Shown here: positions 32,354-45,225 of the stretch, one piece after another
Numbering within the stretch: position 1 is the stretch's first letter
How the letters are laid out: every line of letters begins with the position of its first letter
Assembly (NCBI GenBank): GCA_027605045.1
Contig: JAQFWX010000003.1
Coordinates: 1,178,001-1,242,000, forward strand
Length of the DNA: 64,000 bases
Direction of reading: 5' to 3'
Origin: Phallus indusiatus
Lineage: Eukaryota > Basidiomycota > Agaricomycetes > Phallales > Phallaceae
Notes under the pieces: model-generated
What the model saw: only the letters and a program-made list of their open reading frames with translations
Databases searched by the model: none
Told to the model about the DNA's origin: nothing
Program-made: the position numbers and the translations under genes

Positions 32354-35300
32354 CTACTGTAATTCACTCGCGCTGATATCCAATGTCGTCTGGAGATCAT
32401 GATAACGGAATAGATCGATTGCTTCGGTCTCTGCTACGCCGGAAAAATCGTTTGGTAACCATATTACAGGGGGAGCTAAAAGTTCTGGTGTATAAAGGAT
32501 GCTATGCATTTCTTCCGTATGTGTCATAAACGCTAAGGGAGGTAAGCGAGGAGGTGCGTCTGGATTTGTTCGAGCAGCTGTTTCTGTGGCTGTAAGGTCG
32601 TCTATAGCTTCGGAATAAAGTGGTATAGGACCACGTTTTTTGACGCCAGGAGGAATTACGGCTAGTGTGATTGACATCATCTCTAGAACACTAGCAACGG
32701 AACTCCGAGGTGGAGCAGAAACACCAGGTATCGAAGATCCTTCAGTATATGGATATTGATTTGCCTCGGCTTGGGCCCCACGTCTAAAACGATATAACAT
32801 TTCTTTGGTTATATCAGACAAAGTATCAGGTTGGATTAAGCGCAATCTGAGTCGCGTATAAAATTCCATGGAAGATAGGAGTAGAATTGAAATCCCGATT
32901 AGGACGCCCCCAGTGACCCAAAGACGTCTCGTAAGTATTATCAGACCTAAAACAAGGGGTTGCAGTATCGTTAGATTGGCCAGACGCTGCAGTAACCATA
33001 GTTGAAGCAATCCTCCAGTTTGTGGGCCTTCAATGTAAACATAACCTATGAGATATTTGTGTGCTGTGAATTATATCAATTGAGGCATATACCAAAAGGT
33101 TAAGCACAATTCACCCATGTTGGCCACGAGTAAGAGCAAGCAGACTGGAGGGCCCACGACCGGAGAGATAATGCAGAAGGCGGCTGCAAATGTGACCGGT
33201 AAGTAGCAGCAGACTAGAACAAAATTCTCATCATATCTGCTCGGATATAGGTCTGTCATAGCGTTAATAACGGACACAGCTTGGAGGTGTATTAACATAC
33301 TTCTGAAGCGCTGACGTGGAGTTAAAATGAACTTTTTTCGTTTGAGTATTTGGTTTAAACGCCTCGGTTGAATTATCCACAAGGCCGGAAACATTACAGT
33401 CAGCGCGAAGGTCAGAATGGCAACGATGGGTACAGTGTATAAAAGGCCGTCAGCGATTGCTCGGGTTTTCCGCATTCCATTAGCGAACGATTCTAAAGAG
33501 AAAATTATACTCCCGCAGGCCAGTAACCAAAAACAGTATGTTGCGTTTAGTACAATAAAGGAAGCTTGGAAACCTCTGATGCTGGCCATGGACGCTGAAA
33601 CAACTCCTGTTGTTCGAGAGGTAACTAATGACAAGAAATGAAAACTTGATAAAAAAAATAGTATAACGTCTCGTTGATACTTACAGCGTATGATTGGAAG
33701 CGTGAACCAGAGAAGGAGAAGGATGAATAAAGCTGGTGCCAACGTTGTTATCAGACCAGCACCAATAATGGGAATGTCGTTTAAACGCCTTAGAACCCTT
33801 AAATAATGGGCTACTCCAGGACTTAAACTGACGATAAGGCCAGAAACCGGAATCACTAGTAATAAGGTTAGGAAGATATGAAACGATCAAAGGGCCAGCG
33901 AGCTCACTTACTGATGCCACAAGAAACTAGTATAATTACACAAATAACACACCAAAAAACAATTCGACCAAGACTACCGATATCAACTTCCAGCTGCTCG
34001 TATAGAATGTCATCTTTCGACCTTCCTTCGATCATCTGAATATGAGGTAAATGTCTTAAGCCCCGACCAACCAATAGCCACCCTTTGATTCCGTTACCGC
34101 TGGCAATCAGATCATAGCAGGACTGTTGTGCCTCAGCTATCTCCCCATTAATGAGTTTAAGCCTCGAACGCCACTCTCTAATATTATTGTAAATGATACC
34201 AAGCTGTTCATGATCCATTCCCGAAACTGGTCGAACGAACGGTCTTTGAGATTGCAGCCGTAGGTGAGGTGGCGGTACAGGATCGGTGTCTGATGCAAAA
34301 TGATTGGACCTCAGACGCATAGCGAACGTAGAACGTCTATCAAACGATGTCCGATCCCGCTCCCGTCTTGGACGTGGACGTGGTTCAGAAATGCATTCGA
34401 TGGAGTCTCTAGTCGGAGATGGCACAATATTATATTCTTGATTCTCTTCAGTTACGGGTTTGAGCCATCGGTCATCACTCTCGGGTTCGTCCTGTAGAAG
34501 TACTTCGTCTTTGGCAATATTCCCTGACAAAGGCTCATGAGGGCCATGGCGGAGCTGTTCAGCAGAAAAATGGGCAGGGTTCATAGACCCAAGTCCAGCA
34601 ATATTCTCGAAACGAGATTCACTTCCCCAGGAAAATACGCGACTTAGGATGTGAGTTCCCCGTTGGGCTTCTTGAAATCTAGTCCCGATTATCCGTTGAG
34701 AAACGCGAGTAGCGAAATTATCGTCACCCTTTTGTGGAAGTAATTGACTGGTTCTTATATCTCGAAGCTTATAAAAGGAAGACGGCGCAAGATATGTTGT
34801 AGGCGTGCTCCCTAACGCATGGGGATGTCTCTCATGTGGGGTGTGGCGTCTCTGCATCGACATCATATCAGTATTGATTACATTTAGGAACATGACCTGA
34901 TTCAACCAACAATTGAGCCCCTCAATGCTTTGGGCCGACTGATATGGCGCTTCAGATCCGATGTACCCAGTGGTGGTAATGTCGGGGCCTCGTAATCAGT
35001 GATGGAAGGGAAAGGAGTTGATAACTGAAAGGAGTTGATATACTGGACTTCCGCAACTTCAAGATTGTTCAGGATAATATCTCGTTCTTGAATCAATTGA
35101 GAAAGGTGTGAGGTTTCGCTAGAACACGTAAATTTAGAGTCAGGATTAGCCGATTAACACACCGTACACGATGGAAAATAGATTCTGAACGTCGATCTCT
35201 AAATCTTTCCGTCTGAGCGGTCTCTCCCCCAAAACAAAATCAGAAGCCATGGTATTGGATTGATTTGCACCATCGTCTTTAAACCCCTGGCTTAATCCAA

Positions 35301-36346
35301 TTTTAACAAGATAATCTTTGAGGGCATTTTCGTTCCAACCAGCAAATCCACGAGCGTCGGCCAAGCTTAGCCAGGCCATCTCGACACCTCCGCATCTTAT
35401 GTCGAGCCACCGGCGGCGATAAATAACAATTCGATTGAATTCATAAAGAAATATCGAAGCGGATATGACCACGACTGCTACGGCTAAAGCTCCCACGATG
35501 ATGATCCTGGTTCGTATATTTGGTGCCGTCGGAACATCATGATCCAAAAGAACCAGAAGTCTGAACAGACTCAAATCTTGCATAGTGGAAAAACGACCAC
35601 CCAAAATATCGTTGCCTAAAACATGTGCGACACAAGGTGTCCGCACAAGATACGCAGGAAGAGCTCCTCCGAGCCCGACAATAGACCAAAAACAAACAAG
35701 GACGAAAGTGTGCCATAGCGTCCTTTGAGCAAGCCGTTCATCTGACGGAAACTGTGCCAAGTCTGAATCAGAGTTTGCATTGTTTGGGACAGCATCCGAC
35801 GCATCTGGATCATCCCGTCCAGGTGGGACATGAAGTGGAAGCGATAAGAAGGCCCAAAATGACTTGGACAGAGGCCTGGCTCGGCTCCTACGAAATGAGT
35901 AAATCTGCAGAGAATTCGGACAGCCCGACTGACTCACTCGGGTGGTGGAAACCATTCCCTGACCGCGTACAATTCTCGAAATTTTGGCCTAATGAACGCA
36001 AAAGTCAACTATAGTGACAGAAAAATCTGTTAGCATTATTCTTTTGAGCCTATCATGAGCATATGTTGAAACGCACCCATAGAGAACAACCAATGACCAA
36101 CAATACAATGATGGAGGCAACCATACCCAGAGCTGTCGAATCTACTCCTTGACCAATACAAATCAGCCCATGTGCTATAGCTACGTTTGAAGAGGGTACA
36201 TCGATGATAGCACTTCTGTTATCTTGATTTTGAACATTTGCGGCTGATATAAGGGTAAGAAATGAGAGAATGCAGAGTGTCGACTTGGTTACGGAAAGAG
36301 TTTTAGGGGACATTAAGGTCGTCAATAACATTATCGTTCGTATCAT
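32354..36346 (-). CDS. CSC1/OSCA/TMEM63-family membrane protein (calcium-permeable stress-gated cation channel-like)
   Basis: Multi-exon gene read right to left. It opens with a signal-like segment and a first membrane helix (LGMVASIIVLLVIGCSLW). The family hallmark FAFIRPKFRELYAVREWF follows, then a second helix near LWHTFVLVCFWSIVGLGG and a third near IIIVGALAVAVVVISASIFL. The large cytosolic domain includes the helix LIQERDIILNNLEVAEVQYI and an unusually long acidic/basic insertion (34.9-34.2 kb). The pore half has repeated hydrophobic helices (DIPIIGAGLITTLAPALFIL and on, 33.8-33.1 kb). The tail after 32.8 kb ends PVIWLPNDFSGVAETEA, a block typical of fungal family members. Characterised relatives open on osmotic or mechanical stress in the plasma membrane. 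This member is divergent, so channel activity is inferred from family only. Convergent with the MIT gene (222 bp). Confidence 0.85.
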
Positions 36347-36532
36347 AAAGAATGCCTATCGCTCGACGTCCGTGAAAATATTGGTTGGAGAAGCCTCCAA
36401 ACTTACGTTGAATGGTTCGTGCATTGGATGATGACCTAATCATTGTTCAATGAGTGTGAGCGCCTATGGGCGTTTGAAAACCTGGACGCGTGTTCTTTGC
36501 ACCGACCTCAGTGTTTCCCGAAGTTGCTTGAT

Positions 36533-37508
36533 ATGCCTCCGTCTCGAACCTGTAAGCTTAGGATTCGAGGGAAATATGAGCACGAGAATTTTTTATGACT
36601 ATTCCCATTATTAATAGGTAAAAGATTAAGATCTGCGACCCGCTCTCATCGACCCGCCTCGTCAGAAGAAGACATGCCGGATACTATCAAGTTACTACTT
36701 TTTACCTCTATGCTCGCGCCTTCACTAAATGTCATCAGTGCGCTGGACATACTAGGCTTTTTGAAAAACTTTCAAAGTACTGCTTTAAACGCTCCTTAAG
36801 CATGATTCTCTCTCAGCGATCCCGTTTTAACAGGGAAGCAAAGTACGATAGCAAGCAGAGAGTTCGATTGGCATAAGAAACTACTCCACGAAAAAATTCA
36901 CAAGCAAACACAGGATTTTAGGGGTAAATCGGAAGTATATATGTATGGTGTTCCCCGTTATTCCACGTCCTATATACTTCTTTTTATGGTGGCAACAGAA
37001 ATACCCTCAAAGGTGCCCTCAGTGGTTTAAGAAGATTAGAATGGGACTCTCAGGCAACATTCGAACATTTAGCTGCACAGTTCAAGATTCGTACCGTGAG
37101 CAGCTTTAACACTACTTCCATGAACATTTCAAACATGAGACCAGAAACACGCAGAGGTGTTACTTAAAATCAATCACGACCTCATATCAAAAGCATCCGT
37201 GGAACGACTGGAAACAGTTGAGGAGAACAGCTCTGAGCGTGAGTTTTCAAACCTCGAGGCGATCTGAAGCTTTCAGCCATTCGTTCTCCAATATAGTTTG
37301 CTCTCATAAAGGGAAGCTATCCAAAGCCGGTAGCAAGCTTAAGCGAGTGGCCAAAAAAGAATTAGAAATGTGTTTGGAACAACGAAAGGTGAAGTCGAGA
37401 TCTTTCGTCGTGCGTAAGGGCAGTTGAATTCACAACCAGGTTTTTCATCAGAACGTAACGGATGCTCAAGCTTACATTAAGTACTATAGACAGCTACTGC
37501 TTAAGTGA
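36533..37508 (+). CDS. 212-aa helical protein of unknown function
   Basis: Seven exons fit GT-AG borders and keep one frame: 36533-36551, 36618-36776, 36834-36942, 36999-37095, 37145-37238, 37297-37388 and 37440-37508 (639 nt). The protein begins MPPSRTCKRLRSATRSHRP, a basic leader. It is then almost wholly helix-forming, with FDWHKKLLHEKIHKQTQDF, LKGALSGLRRLEWDSQATF, HAEVLLKINHDLISKASVE and a basic C-terminal part ending YIKYYRQLL. Repeated Leu/Ile heptads suggest a coiled-coil partner in a complex, for example a chromosome- or spindle-associated one, but nothing specific is recognised. It diverges from the CSC1-like gene across 186 bp. The splice choice at intron 3 has one alternative that gives a different residue run. 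Confidence 0.6.
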
Positions 37509-37843
37509 GGATTATAACATAGTAGAAGTGAGATATCCTATAAAGATGATCCCATATTTCAGTACTACTGAGCCAAGCCATGCTTCCAAACTTCAAACCT
37601 AAATAAGACCGCTGTAGACTCGAGAACTGACCAAGTAAGAAGAAAACACGCTTGTCTTTGCTGATGAACAACCATCGAATAACACGAAGTATACGAGGAA
37701 ATTGTTTAAATCTTTTATCACAAAGCAACGTCAATGTAAGCAGCAGCTGCCAGCCGCTAAGCGCCGGTCATACCCTTTGTCTGTGCCACCGCGACTCACC
37801 TCTTTATACATAGTCGACTCTGATAATATTTACGCTTCCCACC
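37509..37843. other. intergenic
   Basis: This is 335 bp before VTA1 with no gene. A minus-strand frame at 37501-37734 has no motif and overlaps the preceding stop. Confidence 0.5.
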
Positions 37844-39685
37844 ATGTCTGAAGACGCAGACTGGACTTTACCGTCAATTCCCTCAGAACACAAGTCAATC
37901 GCACCATATTTTCAGCGCGCGCAGGAGTTGAAAACAAAAGACCCCATCATGGCTTATTGGTGTGAGTTCATTATCGCCGCCACTCCTTTATGTCTTATTA
38001 GTAAACCTTTTTTTTGATACCTACAAGGTACCCTCTACGGTGTCGAAAAGGGCGTTGCGTCCAAACACCAAAATACTCAGTTTCTATCACAGGTGGTCAA
38101 TATTTTAGAAAAGGTCTTGGTATTTCATTTTATTGCGCCATTTTGCTCTAACTATGTCTAGATGAAGTCCAATCTAGCCAAGTACGAGGCAGTCACCAGC
38201 AATGAAGCCGGTTCCGATTATGTTGAGAAATTCGCAATGCGCGTCTTCAGTCAGGCAGACAATGAGGTCCGCAGCGGAACCGCGACGCGGTAAATATTAA
38301 GCATCCTCTTGTCACTCTCAAGTTATGCTATTTCATGCACCTAGCTCAACAGCTAAAAAGTTTCTTGCCTCTGCCCATTTCTTTGAGGTTTTGGGTGTAT
38401 TTGATTCGGTGCTCAGAGCAGACGTATGGAACAGTTCTTTCTTTTTCGCTGCTAGTCACTCATTATATGCGATAGATTAGTGAGAAGATTAAATATGCTC
38501 GATGGAATGCTGTGAATTTGGCCAAATTATCGAGAGAGGGAAACAGGCCCGCGTCTGCAGAGATTGACTGTGATAGGGGTTTAATGTTTTCACCAGCCAG
38601 TCAAGATGGGGTAGAGGCTGGTGTTATTGGTCATCCACCTTCGAGCACGTTTGCTTGGAGCCCAAATGCAAGTATTACTCCTAGTCCGGTTACACAAGAC
38701 CGAAAATCGCTTGAAATAAGTCCACCTCAAGTGGCAGATGCACCCCTTCCGTCAATAAATGCTTCCGGAGGGAGCCCGGTACAACCATCGTTTTCGTCGG
38801 AAGCTCTCGAAGCACAGTCATCTTTACCGAATCGCGTCGATGAACCTGCGTGGTCCGTCAGTCCTCCACGGACGCCTCCATCACGTATTGCGCCTTTAGG
38901 TTTACATGTAGATCGTGAAACACCTGGAATGTGGAGTAACGTAGCGACCCCAGGAATCCCGGATAACGAAGATATCGACTATGCTACAACTACGGAATCG
39001 CGAGAGGACGTTAATCACGCACTATCCGATCGCTCAAACTGGCCATTAACTGATCTGGCGTGGCAGAACGGAGATAAGCTCGAAGCCATCAAAAATATCG
39101 AAGTGAAGCCAATATCGTGGCAGGCTACTACTGGTAGGGTAGTAAAAGGGTTCATTTTACTCCTTCCGTAAAGGAGGCTCGTCAGCATCATCCTCCATTG
39201 ACGATGGATCCCCTCCAGCTTCGCTGCGCGGAGAGTCGCCTGGCTTCTACGCGCCATCGCTTCCCACTGTTGAGGAAGCTCCCCAGGCAATATTTGAAGG
39301 AGATGACGACGCAAAAGACGTACTTGATGAAAAGGCTCTTCCAAACATACCACACCAATTAACACCGTCCGAAACAGTGTCATCCTTACCTTCCCCCCCT
39401 GTTTCTGTACCTTCCCCTTTACTATCGCATCTACCCCAGGTAACGCCGTTGCATCCGACTTCTTCCTTGTACACGATAACGCCTCCGCCGTTGCAGCCCT
39501 CATCTCCAGAACCGGCAACAAGAGCCTCGGTTCGTTCGCGCTCGTCGCCTGAAGAGTTAACTACCATCCAAATATCCCGTATACAAAAGCATTGTCGTTT
39601 CGCGATATCTGCGCTGGATTATGAGGATCCAGAAACTGCAAGAAGAGAATTGCGAGCAGCATTAGACATGTTGGGAGAGTACTAA
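37844..39685 (+). CDS. VTA1: VTA1/LIP5, activator of the Vps4 ESCRT-III ATPase
   Basis: Stimulates Vps4 oligomers that disassemble ESCRT-III at endosomes. Exons 37844-37961, 38028-38113, 38162-38289, 38345-38423, 38476-39133 and 39174-39685 sum to 1581 nt, 526 residues. The N-terminal tandem MIT-like domain (about residues 1-155) has IAPYFQRAQELKTKDPIMAY, VEKGVASK, FFEVLGVFDSV and EKIKYARWNA. A long Pro/Ser-rich linker follows. The C-terminal VSL-type helices that bind Vps4 are HCRFAISALDYEDPETARRE then LRAALDML. The linker is longer than in yeast Vta1. It stands about 5.7 kb from another MIT-domain gene, both linked to ESCRT-III biology. Confidence 0.93.
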
Positions 39686-39800
39686 TGGTCATTTTCGTGT
39701 AACATGAAATATTGATCGGCTGTGACCGGCACTAAGCGATGTACCTGATCGTAGCTAAAATCATTTCTGATTAATATATTGCTTTCATCGACTTTCCTTC

Positions 39801-41242
39801 ATGTTTAGCTGGTTGCTGCTGCTGTTGTCTCTACGCTCATTTTCGTGGTTTGTCTCGGGACTTCAATTTGGGTATACACCTCCTACCCAATGTGACTCCA
39901 TGACGATTCATTGGGTAGATGGGGAACCACCTTATGAACTATTGCTTGTACCAGTGAGTTTTTATTTTTTTTACTGCCATTTCAACAAAGCTCAATCAGG
40001 TTATCCATCAAAGGTATTTAATACCGCAACTAAGGTACCAATCTCTTCATCTTCGTCCAATGGATCTTTCTCGTTCCAGCTCGGACTCGCTGCGGGTCAG
40101 CAATTTCTACTTACCATGTCCGACGCGACGAGCTTTGCTTCTGGAGGAGTATCTGCGCTATTGACCGTCGGTTCAAGCATCTCCCATGCTAATTGTTCAA
40201 CTGCAATACCCCTTTTGAAATTTACATTTATCCTTGGCGAGACGCTGGAACAATGTGGGTAAGTGCTGGTTTTGATACACAATCGCAATTTGTCGTTCGT
40301 TCTCCTGCTAAGATCGCGCACCTATGCTTGTAGGACATTTAATGTTAGTGGATATGGCAATGCTACTCAACCAGTTATTATATCGGTATGTTCAATGAAT
40401 ACTCGCTAACTACTTCTCTGCCTAATTTGACTCAGGCCTTGATACCAAACAAAACCCCACTCCAATTGCGCCCACCTTCCGGCCCATCGGATTTCGTTTG
40501 GAATCCGGTAGATGTCGCTGCTGGTGATGAAATTGTATTTTTCGTCACTGATGCAAACGGTGACTTTGGCGGTACATCCCATCTCATACCCGTGCAGTCT
40601 ACCTCAGACCAATCTTGCCTTAACAACGATTCCCCTCAACCTGAATCAAACGCCCCCACACCGATACCGGTTAGCCCCACAGGCCCAACGGATGCACCTC
40701 AGGCTACAGTTACGCTTGTTCCTAAGGCTTCTAATGCTGGAGCGATTGGTGGTGCTATAGCAGGCATCCTCGTTGTTATTCTCCTCTTGGGCACCCTCGT
40801 GACCTTTATTTATCGACACAGGAAGGCGAAGCAGAATCTTAACGGCTTCGATAATCGTCCACACCCTAACGGTTTCTCGTCGACTACTGATATTACTCAA
40901 CCTTCAGCCCCATGGAGTGCATCTGCGGATTACATAGCAGAACCGTTTAGATTGACGTCTGTATCTGAGAATCCTTTCACATCGCCATCTTCCTTAGTCT
41001 CTGGTCATGATGATTTCGATATACCCAACCCCTGGTCTGCATTACCTGATACCAGCACCACACACGACGTGCAAATGCCCCAGCCTCAAACATCCACTTC
41101 TTCAAAGTCCCGTTCAAACGCTTTCTCTCAACGACCTACACGGTTTATATTGCATACCGATGCTGAAATTGACCAGGATGTTGAAGAAATAGAGCTACCA
41201 CCTCAATATTCAGATCGGTTTGCTCCCCCACCTAATCCCTAG
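39801..41242 (+). CDS. single-pass cell-surface protein with Ser/Thr-rich ectodomain
   Basis: Exons 39801-39953, 40014-40258, 40334-40385 and 40436-41242 give 1257 nt, 418 residues. A signal peptide (MFSWLLLLLSLRSFSWFVSG) precedes an ectodomain with TPPTQCDSMTIHWVDGEPPY. This is followed, after the spliced LLLVPVFNTA junction, by FQLGLAAGQQFLLTMSDAT and a CST-type cysteine region. A second repeat-like half ends DEIVFFVTDANGDFGGTS. After a Pro/Thr-rich stalk comes one membrane helix (GAIGGAIAGILVVILLLGTL) with a basic stop-transfer RHRKAK and a 120-residue cytoplasmic tail. This layout is common in basidiomycete surface proteins. The ligand and role are unknown. The frame closes only if the first acceptor is at 40013, not the nearer AG at 40000. 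Confidence 0.8.
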
Positions 41243-41348
41243 TCCTTTTGTGTTATTGTCGTTATATTTGTCTGTCATTTTGTGTTCTAATACATCAAGT
41301 AAAAGCGAATTCATACGTTGAAATGGTGTCATTTACACTAAGGTATTT

Positions 41349-42217
41349 TTATCCAAGTTTCTGTTGCGCAAAGGCTGAGATCATAGTCTCTTCGTCTCGC
41401 TTTCGTTTGTGGCGCTTCCGTCTATCATCCCGGATTACTCGTTCAATTCGTCTTCGCGTATTGCTAAACCGTGCAGGATCTGCAAACAATTGCCTAGCCC
41501 TATAACATGCCAGTTCAATGCTAGCCAATAATCGCAATGTATCTGACATGTTGATGGTCTGTGTTAAGGTGTCTAGGAGGTTAGGAGAATTCAGAAAAAA
41601 AAGTGATTTCCCTTACACATAATGACCACGACAACACGTCGCCTGTTGGCTCAACGCATGCAACTATGACAAAGTTGCCTCGCCTTTCGGCCTGGAGCTC
41701 GGAGTGCTGCAAAGAGCGAAGTGAATATTCGCCAAGAACTACTTCACATCAATATATGATCTAACCTCTCCAAAAGTAACCAGCGGCTTATCATTCGTTG
41801 TCCGTACCACTTGCATGGCGGTCAGGACTGTTGTACAGAGCACATTCCTTTCAAAAGAAAGAACAGACATACCAACTCGTGAAGAGTGCCCCATTACTTC
41901 GTGTGAGACAGTAGCTCGACCTACATATATCCAAGTATCCTTCCCCGGCCGCCTTACATGGACACGAACTGGAACCTGACAGTACATTTCTTGAACGGGC
42001 TGCATTCGATCCCCTGATGAAAGATGCTTTACTAGTAGATAGCGACGTCCCGTATGAAATGGGAATAGTACGTACATTGCGAGGTCGACGCCGAATCTTC
42101 AGTGATAGTTAGTGCATTACTGGATGTCGAAGGTCCTTCTTTGTTATGGGATACTACTGAAGGCTGTGTTGATGTTGCACCACCACCGTCGACATCCATA
42201 GCACTACTTGTTGGCAC
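41349..42217 (-). CDS. conserved fungal protein of unknown function, basic C-terminus
   Basis: Four exons on the minus strand, 42217-42076, 42031-41766, 41706-41617 and 41558-41349, sum to 708 nt, 235 residues. The N-terminus is acidic and low-complexity (MPTSSAMDVDGGGATSTQ). The middle, VPVRVHVRRPGKDTWIYVGR then ATVSHEVMGHSSRV, looks like a compact beta-rich domain. It continues across introns into ELQAERRGNFVIVACVE. The C-terminus is helical and very basic (NTRRRIERVIRDDRRKRHKR). I believe similar proteins occur widely in Agaricomycetes, but no function is known to me. A nuclear location is plausible from the basic tail. An alternative start at 42077 exists in another frame. Confidence 0.7.
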
Positions 42218-42386
42218 CTACTCAAAAGATTATACGGAAGACCAGTCGAAAGTTTGTGAGAGAACATACATCCATGAGTTGATATTATGTTGTGCTAATA
42301 CTCAACACGACAGACAATTGAGCTCTGCCGAGGTTTTACTCTTAATGTACAACTTACAAGCGGAGGGAGGGGAGGGGAAGAGTGTC

Positions 42387-42398
42387 GGTCACGTGACC
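42387..42398. promoter_or_regulatory. 12-bp palindrome GGTCACGTGACC (E-box/CLEAR-like)
   Basis: Perfect palindrome with the CACGTG core in the extended GTCACGTGAC context bound by bHLH factors such as yeast Cbf1 and animal USF/TFEB. It lies about 170 bp upstream of the start of the gene at 42217 and 78 bp downstream of the TAF5 stop, so it most likely serves the former. No binding is shown by the sequence. Confidence 0.55.
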
Positions 42399-42475
42399 TA
42401 ACAGCCTAATCTTTTAGACTTTAGTACCTGTGTACCATAAGATACTGTACAATACTAAAATGATACAATAGGATA

Positions 42476-45225
42476 TTATACGTTATCCGGTGATAAGAAA
42501 GGCCCTGCCACTAAACAAAGATTACGAGGTGTAAATTGTACATTTATTACGGGGGTGCGTTTGGTGGGGAATGTGGCAAGCAAGTCCACACTGAATAATA
42601 ATCGTCAGAGAAGATGAAGCAGAGTTAAAATGTCTTTCACGAACGTTTCAATACTTTCTTCTTCGACGACATCGCCGTTGCCTTCTAACAATCCCTTCCG
42701 CGTCCGACGAACCCCCGTCAAATCTTCTCCAACAGAGCCAAGCGCAAAGTCGCCTAGTTCGTCACCGTCATGAGCTTTGACTGGTAAACCACCTGCCCCT
42801 TTCACATCCCAACATCTCAGTGTACAATCAGACCCTCCACTTACAAGGAGTGAGGATTCAGCACTAAATGCAAGGGAATAGATGGATGCAGTATGTCCCG
42901 TCATCTTTTTTATCCTTCGGCCGGATCCAAGGTCCCAAAGGTTGATGGCTAAATCTTCAGCTAAGAAAGAGTTTACGTCTCGATCATACACAAATGCGAA
43001 GAAAAAATCACCTGCACTAGCAAGGTATCTTCCATCTGGACTCATAGCGATAGCAGAAACGGATCCTTGATGACCAACAAACACACGAACACATGAACCT
43101 TTTTGGACATCCCATAAACGGCATGTCCAATCGCCAGAACCCGTAGCCAAATAAAGAGAGTTGGGGTGGAAAGCAACACACTGTAAAGGGCGTTAATTAC
43201 TATCAAAACTGAATTTCTTGATCCAACGAACGTCAACATCACTAAGATGACCAGCATATATTCGCAAGGGTGTAATTCTGTCGGTCGACCATAATCGGGC
43301 AGTGCGATCGCGGCTGCCTGTGGCAAAGTAAATTCCTAGTGGACTCCAAGTTACATCCCACACAGCGCCCAAATGTCCACGGTACGCAACAACATTTGAG
43401 AGTGTATCCAAAGACCATAATCTCGCCGTAGAATCAGCGGAAGAAGAGAGTAAATATCGCGGTGACCTAGAGGAGCCACCTAAAGGATCGAATGCCACAG
43501 AATATACAGGGCCGCTATGGCCTATAAGTTTGCGCGTCGTAGACCCGGTTTTTTCTTTTAACCGTCGTAGCGATGCAGCTAATAAGCGACGGACAATGAG
43601 TGAATTGTTGTGAAACTACTCTGGTAAACTCACAATCTCTGATAGTGGATTCTTGGAAGTCACTACGCATCCCACGCAATCGTTCTTGCTTTAAACTGAA
43701 TAACCGAATATAGCTCTCTGAGAAACCAGCAGCCATCAAAGCGGAATCATTTGAGAAGGTGGCACAAGGCACGCTAACGACATTTCAGTGGTATAAATGA
43801 GAATTCAAGAAGCATCATACTAACCCATCTAAAGCATCATGTAAAGTGTATGCACATATACTAGGAAGAGCCTTAGCTCGTGCGGTACTGGACTGCTTGT
43901 CGAACCCATGGATATCTACGTCTCCCGAAAGGACGGAAGGGTCTAGCTTGATGCGTTTTCTGGCATCACGTATTCGATCGACTTCTCGTTGAATATCTAC
44001 TGTCTTGAATAAGGGTGGACGTGGGAGCAGATCATTGACGGTTGGCACAGTTATACCCGCAGGTACGACACCGAAGGGGAACGGAAGGTCGTGCTGGCTA
44101 CCACCGCTCACTTCCGGATCGAATCCAGCCATTTGTTGCTCTCGTATTTGCCGTTCGGCTTCTTGACGAACACCATCGTCCAAAGGAAGAGGCCCCAGTT
44201 TGAGTGTACCTCGAGCAAGATTGAAAGGTTGAGGGTTTGAAGCATGATTGGATTCTTTTGAGCCGTCTAATTGTGTTACAGCAGATAAAAGCCCTGTGGA
44301 CTCTTCCCAAATATCGGGAGAAACAGACGTCGGGTTGGATTGCGTTACTGTTGAAGCTTATGAAAAGGTATATCAATGCAGATGTAATCCAAGTACCATC
44401 AAACTGGACATGATTATTAACCACTCGCATTACAGCTGCCCGGCCACGACGACCCCTCTCTCCCATGAAGCCATGTCCAGCTCCGAGAGCTTCACCACCG
44501 GTTCCTTCTGTAAGCCACCCTATCAGAAGTCCGAAACCAGAACGACTCATTCTAACGGTGTATTTTTCATTGCGAAACCTTTGAGCGACTTCGTCGCTCT
44601 GTACATGGATGGGTAGTAGAAGCGTGGCAAGATGGTGAAGAACGTCATTGTGTGTTGGAAGAAGGGATGGAGAATAAGTATGAAAGAAAGACAGAGCTGA
44701 CAGTTGTTTCATAGAGCTGAATTTTGGTTCACATATAATAAACGGAAAACAAACTTGCCTGCATCTTTAAACCCGAACTCGATCAAATCGAGATAGAAGT
44801 GCACAAAAATAGGAAATAATATAGGTCTGAATTCTGGCTACATTGAACAAGAAGAGGGACGGATAAATAATAGACCACACCAAAACCTGAGCCTGCCGAG
44901 GCTTAAATTCACTCACGCGATACATGTCCAAAGAGCCGTCCACCCAGGATTCGAGATCTCTAAACCCTTCTGCACGATCAGAGGGATCTAAGGATAGTAT
45001 TTCTTCAGCGCCAGCGGCATCCAAACTTGCCAGCAGTTTGGACAGGCCATGGTGAATGTGTGTGGTCTCTTTGTCGCCTCCGACATCCAACTCCTCCCGC
45101 AAAGCTTGCTCTGTTTTCTTAAAACCCCTGGATCTGAGGTAGTCTAACACAATCTGATGAGGGTCATTCGTTAGGGGGTTTGGCGGCGTAGAAGGTCCAG
45201 CACTGACGGACGTGCTCGACGACAT
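42476..45225 (-). CDS. TAF5: TFIID subunit TAF5 (WD40 repeat)
   Basis: Scaffold subunit of TFIID, and of SAGA in many fungi. Exon 1 (45225-44917) has a LisH motif (IVLDYLRSRGFKKTEQALRE). Exon 2 (44837-44759) gives PEFRPILFPIFVHFYLDLI, the start of the TAF5 N-terminal NTD2 domain. NTD2 continues with ALSFFHTYSPSLLPTHND and VAQRFRNEKYTVRMSRSGF. A linker is followed by six or so WD40 repeats, such as LIGHSGPVYSVAFDPLGG and ATGSRDRTARLW. The last exon (42590-42476), spliced by the intron 42591-42644, adds VDLLATFPTKRTPVINVQF and stops after PFLSPDNV, the expected TAF5 C-terminus. The intron at 44697-44758 is GC-AG. Read-through of the last intron would stop at 42605 and lose the terminal WD40 strand. 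Confidence 0.93.
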
